Below are positions 17,633 to 26,490 of a stretch of 64,000 nucleotides of DNA, one piece after another. The DNA comes from Hyphomicrobiales bacterium (GTDB lineage: Bacteria; Pseudomonadota; Alphaproteobacteria; Rhizobiales; Rhizobiaceae): NCBI GenBank assembly GCA_900468625.1, contig UBUL01000009.1, positions 62,001-126,000 of the forward strand. The letters are read 5' to 3'. The notes below the pieces were generated by a model. It had not been told where the DNA came from. It saw only the letters and a program-made list of their open reading frames with translations, and did no database searches. Each line of letters starts with the position of its first letter. Position 1 is the stretch's first letter. Made by a program: the position numbers and the translations under genes.

Positions 17633-19639
17633 GTGAAAATTCGCGGCAAAATTAACCTGCTTGTCTCTGTCATGACCGGAGCAGCGCTTCTGATCGGCGC
17701 GACCGCCCTTTATGCGCTGCATCAATACGATCAGAAACTGCAGAGCTACGAGCAGACGGCCGGCCGCGCCTATATGGGCGAGCGCCTGAATCGCTACGTG
17801 ACCGCGGTCGTCATGGAAGCACGCGGCATCTACGCGGCTGCCTCGGCAAAAGATTCCAAAAGTTTTGCCGATGGGCTGACGGTCGATCTCGACGAGATCG
17901 ACAAGGTGCTTGCGGCCTGGGCGCCCCTGGTTCCTGACGCGCAGAAGCCGGATTTTGCCAAATTGCAGGCTCGCGCCCAGGAGTTTCGCACCTTTCGCAC
18001 CGAGACCGCCAGGCTCGGCGTGACCGACGGCCCCGAGGCGGCCGGCAAACAAGGGAACAACGAAGCCAACCGCGCCAATCGCAAGGCCTTCCAGGCCGAG
18101 ATCGATGCGGTCGTCCAGACGGACAAGGCCGAACTCGCCGCGGCGGAAGCAGAGATCACGACTTTCCACACCAGCATCCTGACGGTCGTCCTCGGCATCA
18201 TGGTCGCCGGCATTGGCACCGGTATCGGATTAGGCGCCTACATCGGCACCGTTCATCTGAGCCGTCCGATCCGCAAGGTGACCGAGGCGATCAAGAAGGT
18301 CGCGGAAGGTCATTTCGATATAGAGGTGCCGTTTGCCGGGCGCCGCGACGAGATCGGCGAAATGGCTGCCGCCGTCGATGTCTTCAAGGAAAACGGCAAT
18401 GCCGTGCGCCGTATGAATGCCGAGGAAACGGCCATGCGCGCCAAAAGCGACGAGCTTCAGTCGAGCATGTCCCTGGCGGTCTCTGCTGCTGCGGCCGGCG
18501 ATTTCAGCCGGCGCATCGACAAGGACTATGGCGACGTCAACCTCAATCGCTTCGCCCGCAATGTGAACGAGCTGCTGGTCAGCGTGGATACGGGGGTCGG
18601 CGAGGTCCGCCGTGTCATCGCGAGCTTGGCGGAGGGCGATCTGACGCAGGCCATGAAGGGCGAGTTCCAGGGCGCTTTCGCCGAGCTGCAGCAGAACGTC
18701 AACACGACGCTCGCAACGCTCAAGAGCACCATGCGCGAAGTGCGGGAGACCACCGGCTCGATCAACTCCAATACCAACGAACTGCGTCACGCGAGCGATG
18801 ACCTCTCCAAGCGCACCGAACAGCAGGCGGCAGCGCTGGAGGAGACGTCGGCAGCGCTCGATGAGATCACCTCCGTCGTGCAGAATTCGACGGAACGGGC
18901 GCGTGAGGCAAGCGTCATGGTCGGCGAAGCGAAGGACGATGCCGCACGCTCCGGCACGGTCGTCCGCAACGCGATCGACGCCATGGGCCGTATCGAGCAG
19001 GCATCGGGCGAGATCAGCCAGATCATCGGCGTGATCGACGATATCGCGTTCCAGACCAACCTGCTGGCGCTGAACGCCGGCGTCGAGGCCGCACGCGCCG
19101 GTGAAGCGGGTAAAGGCTTTGCCGTCGTTGCTCAGGAAGTGCGCGAACTCGCCCAACGTTCCGCCACGGCCGCCAAGGATATCAAGGCCCTGATCGGCAA
19201 GTCCGGTGACGAGGTGCATGTCGGAGTCAAGCTGGTGCAGGCGACGGGGGAGGCGCTGTCCTCCATCGAAGCCAGGGTCCTCAAGATCAACGACCATATC
19301 CACTCGATCGCAACGGCAGCGCGCGAGCAGGCCACCGGCTTGTCAGAGGTCAACAAGGCCGTCAACCAGATGGATGAGGTCACGCAGCGCAATGCCGCCA
19401 TGGTCGAGGAAACCTCGGCGGCGACCCATCGGCTGGCGGCCGAAGCGGATGGTCTTGTCCATCTCGTCTCCCGCTTCAAGGTCGATGCTGTCAATGTTTC
19501 GGTGCCGGTGCCCGCGCGTGCCGAAACGCATCGTCCGGCCGCTTCGCCGGCACGAAGCATGATCAACAAGGTCGCAACCGCTTTCGGCGGCGGGGCGCTT
19601 GCACCGGCTGCCGCGAGGCAGGGCTGGGAAGAATTCTGA
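17633..19639 (+). CDS. Methyl-accepting chemotaxis protein
   Basis: A 668-residue transmembrane chemoreceptor. TM1 lies at about residues 8-28, a periplasmic four-helix-type sensor domain follows, TM2 at about 180-206, then a HAMP domain (RPIRKVTEAIKKVAEGHFD) and a second HAMP-like segment around 280-350. The cytoplasmic hairpin tip carries IDDIAFQTNLLALNAGVEAARAGE in the conserved signalling region. The C terminus ends GWEEF, a CheR/CheB-docking pentapeptide of the NWETF type. The GTG at 17633 is chosen because GGAGGG lies seven bases before it. No che genes are nearby, so it feeds a chemotaxis system elsewhere. Confidence 0.95.
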   Translation: MKIRGKINLLVSVMTGAALLIGATALYALHQYDQKLQSYEQTAGRAYMGERLNRYVTAVVMEARGIYAAASAKDSKSFADGLTVDLDEIDKVLAAWAPLVPDAQKPDFAKLQARAQEFRTFRTETARLGVTDGPEAAGKQGNNEANRANRKAFQAEIDAVVQTDKAELAAAEAEITTFHTSILTVVLGIMVAGIGTGIGLGAYIGTVHLSRPIRKVTEAIKKVAEGHFDIEVPFAGRRDEIGEMAAAVDVFKENGNAVRRMNAEETAMRAKSDELQSSMSLAVSAAAAGDFSRRIDKDYGDVNLNRFARNVNELLVSVDTGVGEVRRVIASLAEGDLTQAMKGEFQGAFAELQQNVNTTLATLKSTMREVRETTGSINSNTNELRHASDDLSKRTEQQAAALEETSAALDEITSVVQNSTERAREASVMVGEAKDDAARSGTVVRNAIDAMGRIEQASGEISQIIGVIDDIAFQTNLLALNAGVEAARAGEAGKGFAVVAQEVRELAQRSATAAKDIKALIGKSGDEVHVGVKLVQATGEALSSIEARVLKINDHIHSIATAAREQATGLSEVNKAVNQMDEVTQRNAAMVEETSAATHRLAAEADGLVHLVSRFKVDAVNVSVPVPARAETHRPAASPARSMINKVATAFGGGALAPAAARQGWEEF

Positions 19640-19811
19640 TCTTGCAGATATGAGGTCGGCTTGGTGAGGCTGGTTGCAGCGCCTGAGCGCCGCTGCCGGC
19701 CTTCTTCTTTTTCAAAATCCTCGGCCGATTGGAAAAAAGCCCACAATCGCCTATTATTTAGTTTCGACCAGATTGCATCAAGTCGCTTTCCAGCGAAGCG
19801 GGACAATTGAA

Positions 19812-21332
19812 ATGGACAGTGGGCAGGACAAGGGCGCCGCAAAGGACGGCAAGGTCGAGAAGGGCCGCCTGTCCCAGTTTTGCCGTCCGACAGGCATCTT
19901 CGGCGGCCTTTCGGGTAAGCTCCTTGTCCTCACCGTCGTTTTCATTTCGCTGGCGGAAGTGCTGATTTTCGTGCCGTCCGTCGCCAATATGCGGTTGCGC
20001 TGGCTGGAGGATCGGCTGAACACTGCCGCAGCCGCCGCTATCGTCATTGACGGCCTGCAGCCGGCCGAACTGCCGCGCGCGCTGCAGAAGGAAACGCTGA
20101 TGGCGACGGGCACGCGGGCCATCGTTCTGCGCAAGGACGGCACGTCACGCCTGCTGGCAACAGCCGAGATGCCGGCTTCCGTCGATGAGAAATACGACCT
20201 CGGCGACGTGTCTCAGCTCACCGCGATCAAGGATGCGCTGGATACGCTGCTGTTCGGCGGCAATCGCATCATCCGCGTTTTCGGTCCGGTCGGCGGCGAC
20301 GCCAATACGGGCATCGAGGTGGTGCTGAAGGATACCCGCCTGCGCAATGCGATGCTCGCCTATTCGACCAGCGTGTTCTTCGTCTCCATTCTGATCTCGC
20401 TGTTCACGGCGACGCTGATCTTCTTTGCCATCAACCGCATGATGATCCGCCCGATCCGCCGGCTGACGGACAGCATGCAGGCCTATTCGGACGATCCGGA
20501 AGATCCCGGCCGTATTCTTGCGCCGGATAAGGGGCGTGACGAGCTTGCAGTGGCCGGCCGGCATCTCGCCGCGATGCAATCGCAATTGCAGAAGACGCTG
20601 AAGCAGCAGAAGAACCTGGCGGCGCTCGGCCTTGCCGTGTCGAAGATCAATCACGATATGCGCAATATCCTCTCTGCCGCCCAGCTGATGTCGGATCGCC
20701 TGGTCGATGTCGACGACCCTATGGTCAAGCGTTTCGCGCCGAAGCTGCTGCGCACCATCGATCGCGCCGTCGGCTATACGACCGAGGTCCTCTCCTATGG
20801 CCAGACCTCCGAATCGGCGCCGCGCCGGCGCAAGATCCGCATATTAGAGCTGATCGAAGAGGTGCGCGATATCCTGGCGATCGATCCGGATAGCGGCATC
20901 GAGTTCGTCGAGCAGCTCAGCCCCGATCTGGAGGTCGATGCCGACAGCGAGCAGCTCTTCCGCGTGATTCACAATCTCTGCCGGAATGCCCATCAGGCAT
21001 TGATCGCTTTCAGAGAGGCCGAGCCCGATAGCGTCAGGCGGATTACGGTTTCGGCGCATCGGATCGGCAGCGTTGTCAGCATCACCATCGATGACACCGG
21101 GCCTGGCATGCCGAAAAAGGCGCGTGAAAATCTCTTCACGGCTTTCCGCGGCTCGGCCCGCTCCGGCGGCACGGGCCTTGGCCTGGCGATCGCCCGTGAA
21201 CTCGTGCTTGCCCATGGCGGCACCATTGCGCTCGTCGAAAAGCCGGCTGCCGGCACCCAGTTCCGCATCGAAATTCCCGACCGCCCGGTATCCCTCGACG
21301 ATTATCGCAGCAGAAGCTTGCAAGAAAGCTGA
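19812..21332 (+). CDS. Membrane sensor histidine kinase
   Basis: A 506-residue sensor kinase with TM1 at about 36-57, a periplasmic sensor region of about 125 residues, TM2 at about 186-208, a HAMP segment (RPIRRLTDSMQAYSDDPED), a divergent dimerisation box around His281 (SKINHDMRNILSAAQLM), and an ATPase domain with N box LCRNAHQAL, G1 DDTGPGMP and G2 GGTGLGLAIARELV. Its phospho-acceptor motif KINHDMRN differs from the common SHELRTPL. No response regulator lies next to it, so its partner is unknown. An in-frame extension upstream of 19812 shows no similarity. Confidence 0.92.
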   Translation: MDSGQDKGAAKDGKVEKGRLSQFCRPTGIFGGLSGKLLVLTVVFISLAEVLIFVPSVANMRLRWLEDRLNTAAAAAIVIDGLQPAELPRALQKETLMATGTRAIVLRKDGTSRLLATAEMPASVDEKYDLGDVSQLTAIKDALDTLLFGGNRIIRVFGPVGGDANTGIEVVLKDTRLRNAMLAYSTSVFFVSILISLFTATLIFFAINRMMIRPIRRLTDSMQAYSDDPEDPGRILAPDKGRDELAVAGRHLAAMQSQLQKTLKQQKNLAALGLAVSKINHDMRNILSAAQLMSDRLVDVDDPMVKRFAPKLLRTIDRAVGYTTEVLSYGQTSESAPRRRKIRILELIEEVRDILAIDPDSGIEFVEQLSPDLEVDADSEQLFRVIHNLCRNAHQALIAFREAEPDSVRRITVSAHRIGSVVSITIDDTGPGMPKKARENLFTAFRGSARSGGTGLGLAIARELVLAHGGTIALVEKPAAGTQFRIEIPDRPVSLDDYRSRSLQES

Positions 21333-21457
21333 TGGTTTTCAGCCACTTGACGTCGATATGCACGAAAATTGCGATCTTTTTCAGAAATCCACTTGCATTC
21401 CCTCAAGGGACGCTTTAGAGAACCGCCCACGCCAACGGTTTCTTCCGTTTCGGCCAC

Positions 21458-21534
21458 GCACCCGTAGCTCAGCTGGATAGAGCACCAGACTACGAATCTG
21501 GGGGTCAGGAGTTCGAATCTCTTCGGGTGCGCCA
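21458..21534 (+). tRNA. tRNA-Arg (anticodon ACG)
   Basis: A 77-base cloverleaf with encoded CCA. The acceptor stem is GCACCCG/CGGGTGC; the anticodon arm CCAGA-CTACGAA-TCTGG gives anticodon ACG, read as ICG after deamination; the T arm contains GTTCGAATC. It follows the histidine kinase gene by 125 bases. Confidence 0.97.
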
Positions 21535-21641
21535 TTTCATTCATGTAGATTTTGACTTGCCTATCGGCCTTGGTGCCAGCGTATTAGTTCGCTTGGGACA
21601 TCCGGCGCATGCAGCTAGGCATTCTGACCCTTCTCCGCGTT

Positions 21642-21736
21642 AGGGCATTTCTGCTTTCCTTCGAATCGCGAAAACTTCTTATCCTTTCGTTCTTACGCGG
21701 TTCCGGGCAGAAAACGCACTTTTCCTAAAGTGGCGC
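21642..21736. repeat. RIME-like intergenic repeat, diverged copy
   Basis: This copy aligns along its length with the element at 24953-25048 (shared blocks include CGAAAAC, a GCGG/GCAATTCCGG core and CGCACTTTTCCT). It lies between tRNA-Arg and the 3' end of the MFS gene. Confidence 0.7.
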
Positions 21737-21739
21737 TAA

Positions 21740-23293
21740 TCAGCCCTCACGCTTGGCTTCCGCTCCATGATCCGTCGCCAGCGGCAATTCCGGCAGGAAG
21801 AGCAGTGCGAGGAGCGCCAATGCCACGATGGCTGTGCCCGTTGCAAAGGTCATGGCAATCGCATGACGATAGAGGGCTATCGCCGCGGCATGGGCCTCGG
21901 GGGAGGCGGTGGCGAGCTGTTTCATGCCGGCTTCGGTCAAGGACGCTACATGCATCCCATCCAGTGCGCCGGCGGTCTGGACGCGATAGGCGAGGATTGC
22001 GCCGGAGCCGGTGACGCCGATGAGGCCGCCGAGCGAGCGGAAGAAGGCAAGCGTCGCCGTGCCCACGCCGCGGTGGGCAAGAGGCAGGGCATTCTGCACC
22101 GCGATCGTCATGGTGGGCATGACGAGGCCAAGGCCGAGGCCGAGGGCAAAAATGGTCGGCTCGATGGTCCAGAATCCCCGGCTGGTAGCTGCGGCCCAGG
22201 CGAGCACCGCAAAGGCGGCCGTCGCAAGGCTCAGGCCGCAGATCTGCGCCGGCTTGTAGCGCCCGAAGCGATGCAGCAGCACGCGCCCATTGACCATGGA
22301 GGAGATGACGACGCCGACCATCAGCGGGCCTGTGAGCAGGCCGGAATGCGAGGCGCTGACCCCCATGACCATCTGGAAGAACAGCGGAAAAAAGAGGCTT
22401 GCCCCCAGCATGCCCATGAAGGTCAGGGCGAGCACGATGCAGGCGACGACGAAGAGCCGGTTGCGGAAGAGATCGGGCGGCAGCACCGGCTCCGGCTCGC
22501 GCCGGATATGCAGGATGAAGAAGACGAAGAGAACGAGCGCAAGCGCGGAAAGGCCGAAAATCTGGGGCGAGTTCCAAGCCCATTCGTTGCCGCCGAGCGC
22601 GAGCACCAGCAGGAAGCTGGTCGTACAGCTCGTCAGCAGGGCCGCACCGAGATAGTCGATGCGGCGGCTACGAGCATGGTGTGGCCGCTTCAGCGCCCGG
22701 CCGATCATGACGAGGGCGACGGCGCCGATCGGCAGGTTGACGTAGAAGATCCAGTGCCACGACAGGAGATCGGTGATGACGCCGCCGGCGATCGGACCGA
22801 TGACGCTGCAGACGGCGAAGACGGCCGCGATCGAACCCTGATTGCGGCCGCGTCTCGCCGGCGGCACGATGTCGCCGATGATGATCTGCGCCAGCGGCAG
22901 CAACCCGCCGGCGCCCATACCCTGGATCGCCCGGAAGATGATGAGCTGCATCAGCGTCTGCGCCATGCCGCTCAGCACCGAGCCGAGAAGGAAGATGAGG
23001 ATCGCCGCGTAGATCATCGGCTTGCGGCCGTATTGGTCGCTGAGCTTGCCATAAAGCGGCATGGTGCTGGTCGAGGCGAGCACATACGCGCTGACGACCC
23101 AGGAGAGATGCGTCAGTCCGCCGAGATCGCTGACGATGCGCGGCAGCGCGGTCGCAACGATGCTCTGGTCGATCGCCCCGAGGCCGAGAACGATCATCAG
23201 ACCGAATATGACGGCGCGGATCTCGCGACGATCCGGCGGGTCGCCTGCCGCGGGAGCGGATCGCGGGACGGTATCCAGGCGAGCCGTATTCAT
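21740..23293 (-). CDS. MFS multidrug efflux transporter, DHA2 (EmrB/QacA) family
   Basis: A 517-residue inner-membrane protein with about 14 hydrophobic helices. Motif A is GKLSDQYGRKPM (near residue 82), motif B is IIFRAIQGMGAGG, and the antiporter motif C is VIGPIAGGVITD. The sequence start MNTARLDTVPRSAPAAG is a short cytoplasmic tail. It likely exports hydrophobic compounds by proton antiport. Its ATG overlaps the stop of the marR-like gene (4 bases), so both are co-transcribed and derepressed together. Confidence 0.93.
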   Translation of the reverse strand: MNTARLDTVPRSAPAAGDPPDRREIRAVIFGLMIVLGLGAIDQSIVATALPRIVSDLGGLTHLSWVVSAYVLASTSTMPLYGKLSDQYGRKPMIYAAILIFLLGSVLSGMAQTLMQLIIFRAIQGMGAGGLLPLAQIIIGDIVPPARRGRNQGSIAAVFAVCSVIGPIAGGVITDLLSWHWIFYVNLPIGAVALVMIGRALKRPHHARSRRIDYLGAALLTSCTTSFLLVLALGGNEWAWNSPQIFGLSALALVLFVFFILHIRREPEPVLPPDLFRNRLFVVACIVLALTFMGMLGASLFFPLFFQMVMGVSASHSGLLTGPLMVGVVISSMVNGRVLLHRFGRYKPAQICGLSLATAAFAVLAWAAATSRGFWTIEPTIFALGLGLGLVMPTMTIAVQNALPLAHRGVGTATLAFFRSLGGLIGVTGSGAILAYRVQTAGALDGMHVASLTEAGMKQLATASPEAHAAAIALYRHAIAMTFATGTAIVALALLALLFLPELPLATDHGAEAKREG

Positions 23294-23739
23294 TGTCCGA
23301 TCTCCATGAGCGGTGCGATTGCGGCGCGGATAGCGTCACGCTGCGCGGGCGAAAGTTTGCCGAGTTCGAAAGCGAGCCAGTCGGTTCTGCGCTGTTTCAG
23401 ACGGCGGATGACCTCCTCCCCCTTCTCCGTCGCCACAAGGCCGATGCGGCGCCGGTCGCTTGGATCCGGCTCCGAACGGGCAATAAGGCCGTCCCGCTCC
23501 ATGGCCTTCACATGGCCTGAAATCGTCGGTCCGCGCAGCCTCTCCATCCGCGCCAGCTCGACAACGCCGATGCCTGGCTGGCGCATGATGGCGGCAAGCA
23601 GCAGGGCATGCAGCGGCGACGGCCCGGCTTCGTCGCTCTCGCGGCGCAATTGCCGGTACAGGCGATGGAGTGCGGGGCGCAGCGCCTCGGCCAGTTCATA
23701 GGCATCTTCGATCACATGAGGGCGGTCGACTTTGCTCAC
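23290..23739 (-). CDS. MarR-family transcriptional repressor
   Basis: A 149-residue winged-helix protein. The recognition helix region is GIGVVELARMERLRGPTISGHV and the wing DPSDRRRIGLVATEKG carries the conserved Asp-Arg pair. It starts with GTG at 23739. It is the first gene of a two-gene operon with the MFS pump; a good palindrome lies 20 bases upstream and is probably its own operator. This is the usual arrangement for an autoregulated efflux repressor relieved by small aromatic ligands. Confidence 0.92.
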   Translation of the reverse strand: MSKVDRPHVIEDAYELAEALRPALHRLYRQLRRESDEAGPSPLHALLLAAIMRQPGIGVVELARMERLRGPTISGHVKAMERDGLIARSEPDPSDRRRIGLVATEKGEEVIRRLKQRRTDWLAFELGKLSPAQRDAIRAAIAPLMEIGQ

Positions 23740-23758
23740 AGGGCCTCGCGGGAAATAT

Positions 23759-23779
23759 ATAGGTAGGCTTCCTATCTAT
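23759..23779 (-). promoter_or_regulatory. Probable MarR operator
   Basis: ATAGGTAGG (23759-23767) and CCTATCTAT (23771-23779) form a nearly perfect inverted repeat (8 of 9 bases) with a 3-base spacer, right upstream of the repressor start. Length and symmetry are typical for MarR dimers. That this protein binds it is inferred. Confidence 0.7.
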
Positions 23780-24306
23780 CGCGCCGGATGTACTTGCGCA
23801 AGCATTGAAATCCCTCTCTCCGTTCTGCGGGAAGGGATTTGTTATAGGGGCGTAGAGGGAAGGAGCATCGTCAACCCGTCGACAGCTCCGAGGCACTCGT
23901 AGCCGCCGGCAGATCGGCTGATCACGGGCATGAGCGGCGATCGCGGCGCGCACCGACAGCTCTTTGAGTTCGTAGAAACCGTATTTCGGTCCGTACATGG
24001 TGTCGCCCGTATTTTGGCAAGCGCCTCTTTGGCCCCGGCGTCGGTGCAAGAGGCAATGACGGCTCTTGCACCGGCCTGGCATCGCGGAACCCCTGCGAGA
24101 GATTTGGCGTTGCCTATTGCGCCCGGCCGCTTATACGCTGAGTGCAAGTTTGCAATAAATGAGAATTCATATCCGGCAAGACTGCCGAAATGCCTGCATA
24201 TCAATGATTTTCGGTGCCTGACGCCATGGCATGCCTTTGAATTGCCATGCTGCTCAGCCCACATCTCGCCACATTCGATACCGTAGCCGAAGATTGGATT
24301 CGCGGA
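23780..24306. other. Long gap between marR-like and methyltransferase genes
   Basis: About 530 bases without a convincing gene. Open frames exist on both strands (for example 23842-24264 on the minus strand) but show atypical composition and no recognisable motif. It may hold gene remnants. The promoter of the downstream methyltransferase should be near its right end. Confidence 0.4.
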
Positions 24307-24954
24307 ATGACGACAAAAACCTCATGCGCTGATTTTGTGCGGTTTTTCCGCTCCTGGGTGAGCGATCCGATGCGGGTTGCGGCGGTCGCGCCGTCGAGCG
24401 AGCGGCTGGCCAGGTTGATGACACAGGAGATCGAGCCGCTGACGGGTCCGATCCTTGAGCTTGGACCGGGAACCGGTGTGTTCACACGGGCTTTGCTGGC
24501 GCGTGGTATTCCGGAAAGCGCATTGACGCTCGTTGAGTTTGGCGAAGAGTTTGCCGTTCGCCTGCGCGGGCGTTTTCCCGAGGCGCGGGTGGTGCAGATG
24601 GATGCGGCGCAGCTCGGCCAGTGCGGCCTTTTCGACGATGCTCCCTTCGGTGCCGTCGTTAGCGGTCTGCCGCTGCTGTCCATGCCGCCTGAGAAGGTCG
24701 CGGCCATCGTCGGCGGCGCCTTCGAGGCGATGAAGCCGGGCGGCGCCTTCTATCAGTTCACCTACGGTCCGCGCTGTCCGGTGCCGAAGCTGGTTCTCGA
24801 GAGCCTCGGGCTGAAGGGGACGCGGATCGGCAGCACGGTGCGCAATATTCCGCCTGCCGGCGTCTACAGGATATCGCGGCAAAACCCGCTGGAGCTCCCG
24901 ATTGCCGGTTCCAAATATCGTGGTGCGGGAGACAGCGCCGGAATAAGCGCTTAG
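24307..24954 (+). CDS. Phospholipid N-methyltransferase-type SAM methyltransferase
   Basis: A 215-residue class I SAM-dependent methyltransferase. FVRFFRSWVSDPMRVAAVAPSS at the N terminus, ILELGPGTGVFTRALLARG (motif I, 49-67) and the later STVRNIPPAGVYRISR closely resemble the rhizobial PmtA family, which methylates phosphatidylethanolamine on the way to phosphatidylcholine. An upstream in-frame ATG (24247) would add 20 residues before the family's usual beginning. It could be PmtA itself or a paralogue. The stop codon TAG is shared with the start of a RIME-like repeat. Confidence 0.82.
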   Translation: MTTKTSCADFVRFFRSWVSDPMRVAAVAPSSERLARLMTQEIEPLTGPILELGPGTGVFTRALLARGIPESALTLVEFGEEFAVRLRGRFPEARVVQMDAAQLGQCGLFDDAPFGAVVSGLPLLSMPPEKVAAIVGGAFEAMKPGGAFYQFTYGPRCPVPKLVLESLGLKGTRIGSTVRNIPPAGVYRISRQNPLELPIAGSKYRGAGDSAGISA

Positions 24955-25048
24955 AGCATCCGCGTTTCCTCGAAGCGCGAAAACGCTCTACCCTTTTGTT
25001 TTTGCGCAATTCCGGACGGAAGCTGCTGCGCACTTTTCCTGGAGTTGC
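24953..25048. repeat. RIME-like intergenic repeat
   Basis: Begins AGAGCATCC at the methyltransferase stop and contains CGAAAACGCTCT, a GCGCAATTCCGGACGG core and CGCACTTTTCCTGGAGTTGC. It is the same family as 21642-21736 and, inverted, 59178-59246. The transcript could fold here into two hairpins and stop or be stabilised. Confidence 0.75.
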
Positions 25049-25120
25049 CCCAGGCGCTGGAGCCGGCTAGCTGGTGTGGAGGCGCCGCGTGACGGATGCG
25101 GAACGGGGCAAGGATAGCGG

Positions 25121-25201
25121 ATGGCAAAGAAGCCGGATGTCGATGTCGCGGGGAAGGAAGGCCGGCGTGAGCGCAAGCGCCGCCAGACCCGCGAGCGCAT
25201 C
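25121..25201 (+). pseudogene. Remnant of a TetR-family regulator (N terminus only)
   Basis: An ATG with a good AAGGATAG site opens 27 codons reading [14 protein letters not shown] followed by [13 protein letters not shown], a typical lead-in to a TetR helix-turn-helix. After that the similarity stops and the frame runs on without any HTH. The rest of the regulator appears deleted, joining the fragment to the upstream region of the aldo/keto reductase. A whole TetR gene may once have controlled that reductase. Confidence 0.55.
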
Positions 25202-25355
25202 GGTGCATTGCATATGCTGCGCTGCGACCCATCTAATATCGGATCGCGACAGCATTTCTCCCTCGCGAAGCCCTCGATTTATCCGTCACATCCCGGCTCC
25301 TCCACGGATGCCGAAATGCCAGATCCATTTCAGATCAGCAAAAGGGACCAGAACC

Positions 25356-26237
25356 ATGTCAGAATTCCACGCAGCCAAGTCCGGTCAGTTCAAGATCGGC
25401 GCTGACCTCCCCGTCCATCACCTCGGTTTCGGCGCCATGCGCATCACCGGCGCAGGTATCTGGGGTGAACCGGAGGATCGCGACGAAGCCGTCCGCACGC
25501 TGAGGCGTCTGCCGGAGCTCGGCATCAATTTCATCGATACGGCCGATTCCTATGGCCCTGACGTGTCGGAACGTCTGATCAAGGAGGCGCTCCACCCCTA
25601 TGGCCACGGTCTTGTCGTCGCGACCAAGGGCGGGCTCACCCGCACCGGCCCGAACGTTTGGGTGCCTCTGGGCCGCCCCGAATATCTGATCCAGCAGGCG
25701 CACAAGAGCCTGCGCAATCTCGGCGTTGGCCGCATCGATCTCTGGCAGTTGCACCGAATCGACTCCAAGGTGCCGGCGGCCGAGCAGTTCGATGCCGTGA
25801 AATCGCTGTTGAACGACGGCATCATCCGTCATGCGGGTTTGAGCGAAGTCTCCGTTGCCGACATCGAGGCAGCTTCGAAGCATTTCAAGGTCGTGACGGT
25901 GCAGAACCGCTACAATCTGGTCGATCGTACTAGCGAAGACGTGCTCGACTATTGCGAAAAGCACGGCATCGGCTTCATTCCCTGGTTCCCGCTGGCCGCC
26001 GGCGATCTCGCCAGGGAAGGTTCGCTGCTCGACACCATCGCGAAAAAACACAATGCAGCCCCGAGCCAGATCGCTCTTGCCTGGGTGCTGAAGCGCAGTC
26101 CCGTCATGCTGCCGATCCCCGGAACGGGCAAGGTCAGGCATCTCGAGGAAAATACTGCGGCGGTCGATATTGTCCTTTCCGACGAGGAGTTTGCCGCGCT
26201 GGACGCAGAAGGCAGGAAGGCGTTCACGGCAGCCTGA
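25356..26237 (+). CDS. Aldo/keto reductase
   Basis: A 293-residue NADP(H)-dependent TIM-barrel oxidoreductase. The catalytic tetrad is Asp61 and Tyr66 in [10 protein letters not shown], Lys91 in VATKGGL and His133 in LWQLHRID; the cofactor-binding tail [15 protein letters not shown] is intact. It resembles the YajO/YghZ-like AKR group that reduces aldehydes; the natural substrate is unknown. The ATG at 25356 follows AAAAGGGACC; the long frame upstream of it is not coding. A remnant of a TetR regulator lies 155 bases upstream. Confidence 0.93.
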   Translation: MSEFHAAKSGQFKIGADLPVHHLGFGAMRITGAGIWGEPEDRDEAVRTLRRLPELGINFIDTADSYGPDVSERLIKEALHPYGHGLVVATKGGLTRTGPNVWVPLGRPEYLIQQAHKSLRNLGVGRIDLWQLHRIDSKVPAAEQFDAVKSLLNDGIIRHAGLSEVSVADIEAASKHFKVVTVQNRYNLVDRTSEDVLDYCEKHGIGFIPWFPLAAGDLAREGSLLDTIAKKHNAAPSQIALAWVLKRSPVMLPIPGTGKVRHLEENTAAVDIVLSDEEFAALDAEGRKAFTAA

Positions 26238-26248
26238 GCCGGAAAATG

Positions 26249-26279
26249 TCCGGCCGGCGGAGGTGGCCCGCCGGCCGGA
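26249..26279. terminator. GC-rich hairpin after the aldo/keto reductase gene
   Basis: TCCGGCCGGCGG (26249-26260) pairs perfectly with CCGCCGGCCGGA (26268-26279) around a 7-base loop, 11 bases after the stop. No T-run follows, so it may be a terminator aided by Rho or an mRNA-end stabiliser. Confidence 0.65.
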
Positions 26280-26490
26280 TTACCAGCAAGAGGCATTCCA
26301 ATGCAAAAATGCCGATCACGATCATGTGAATCTCGGGATCTCGGCAAATAACGACTGTAAAATAGGCGTTGAAAGCCTTGAAATGCCGCTGCTATGCGTA
26401 ATTTCCGGCGTCTGCGACAAAAGCAATGCATCGGATGCATTGCTGCATTGCGAAAGCTGGTCTGTTCATCCCGTCCCTCTCGTTATATCT

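Noticed and set aside
21767..23701. A 644-codon open frame on the plus strand
   Set aside because: Antisense to the MFS and MarR genes; composition of a shadow frame, no motif.
23842..24264. A 140-codon minus-strand frame in the gap before the methyltransferase gene
   Set aside because: Cys/Ser/Arg-rich composition with no motif and no conserved start; not supported as a gene.
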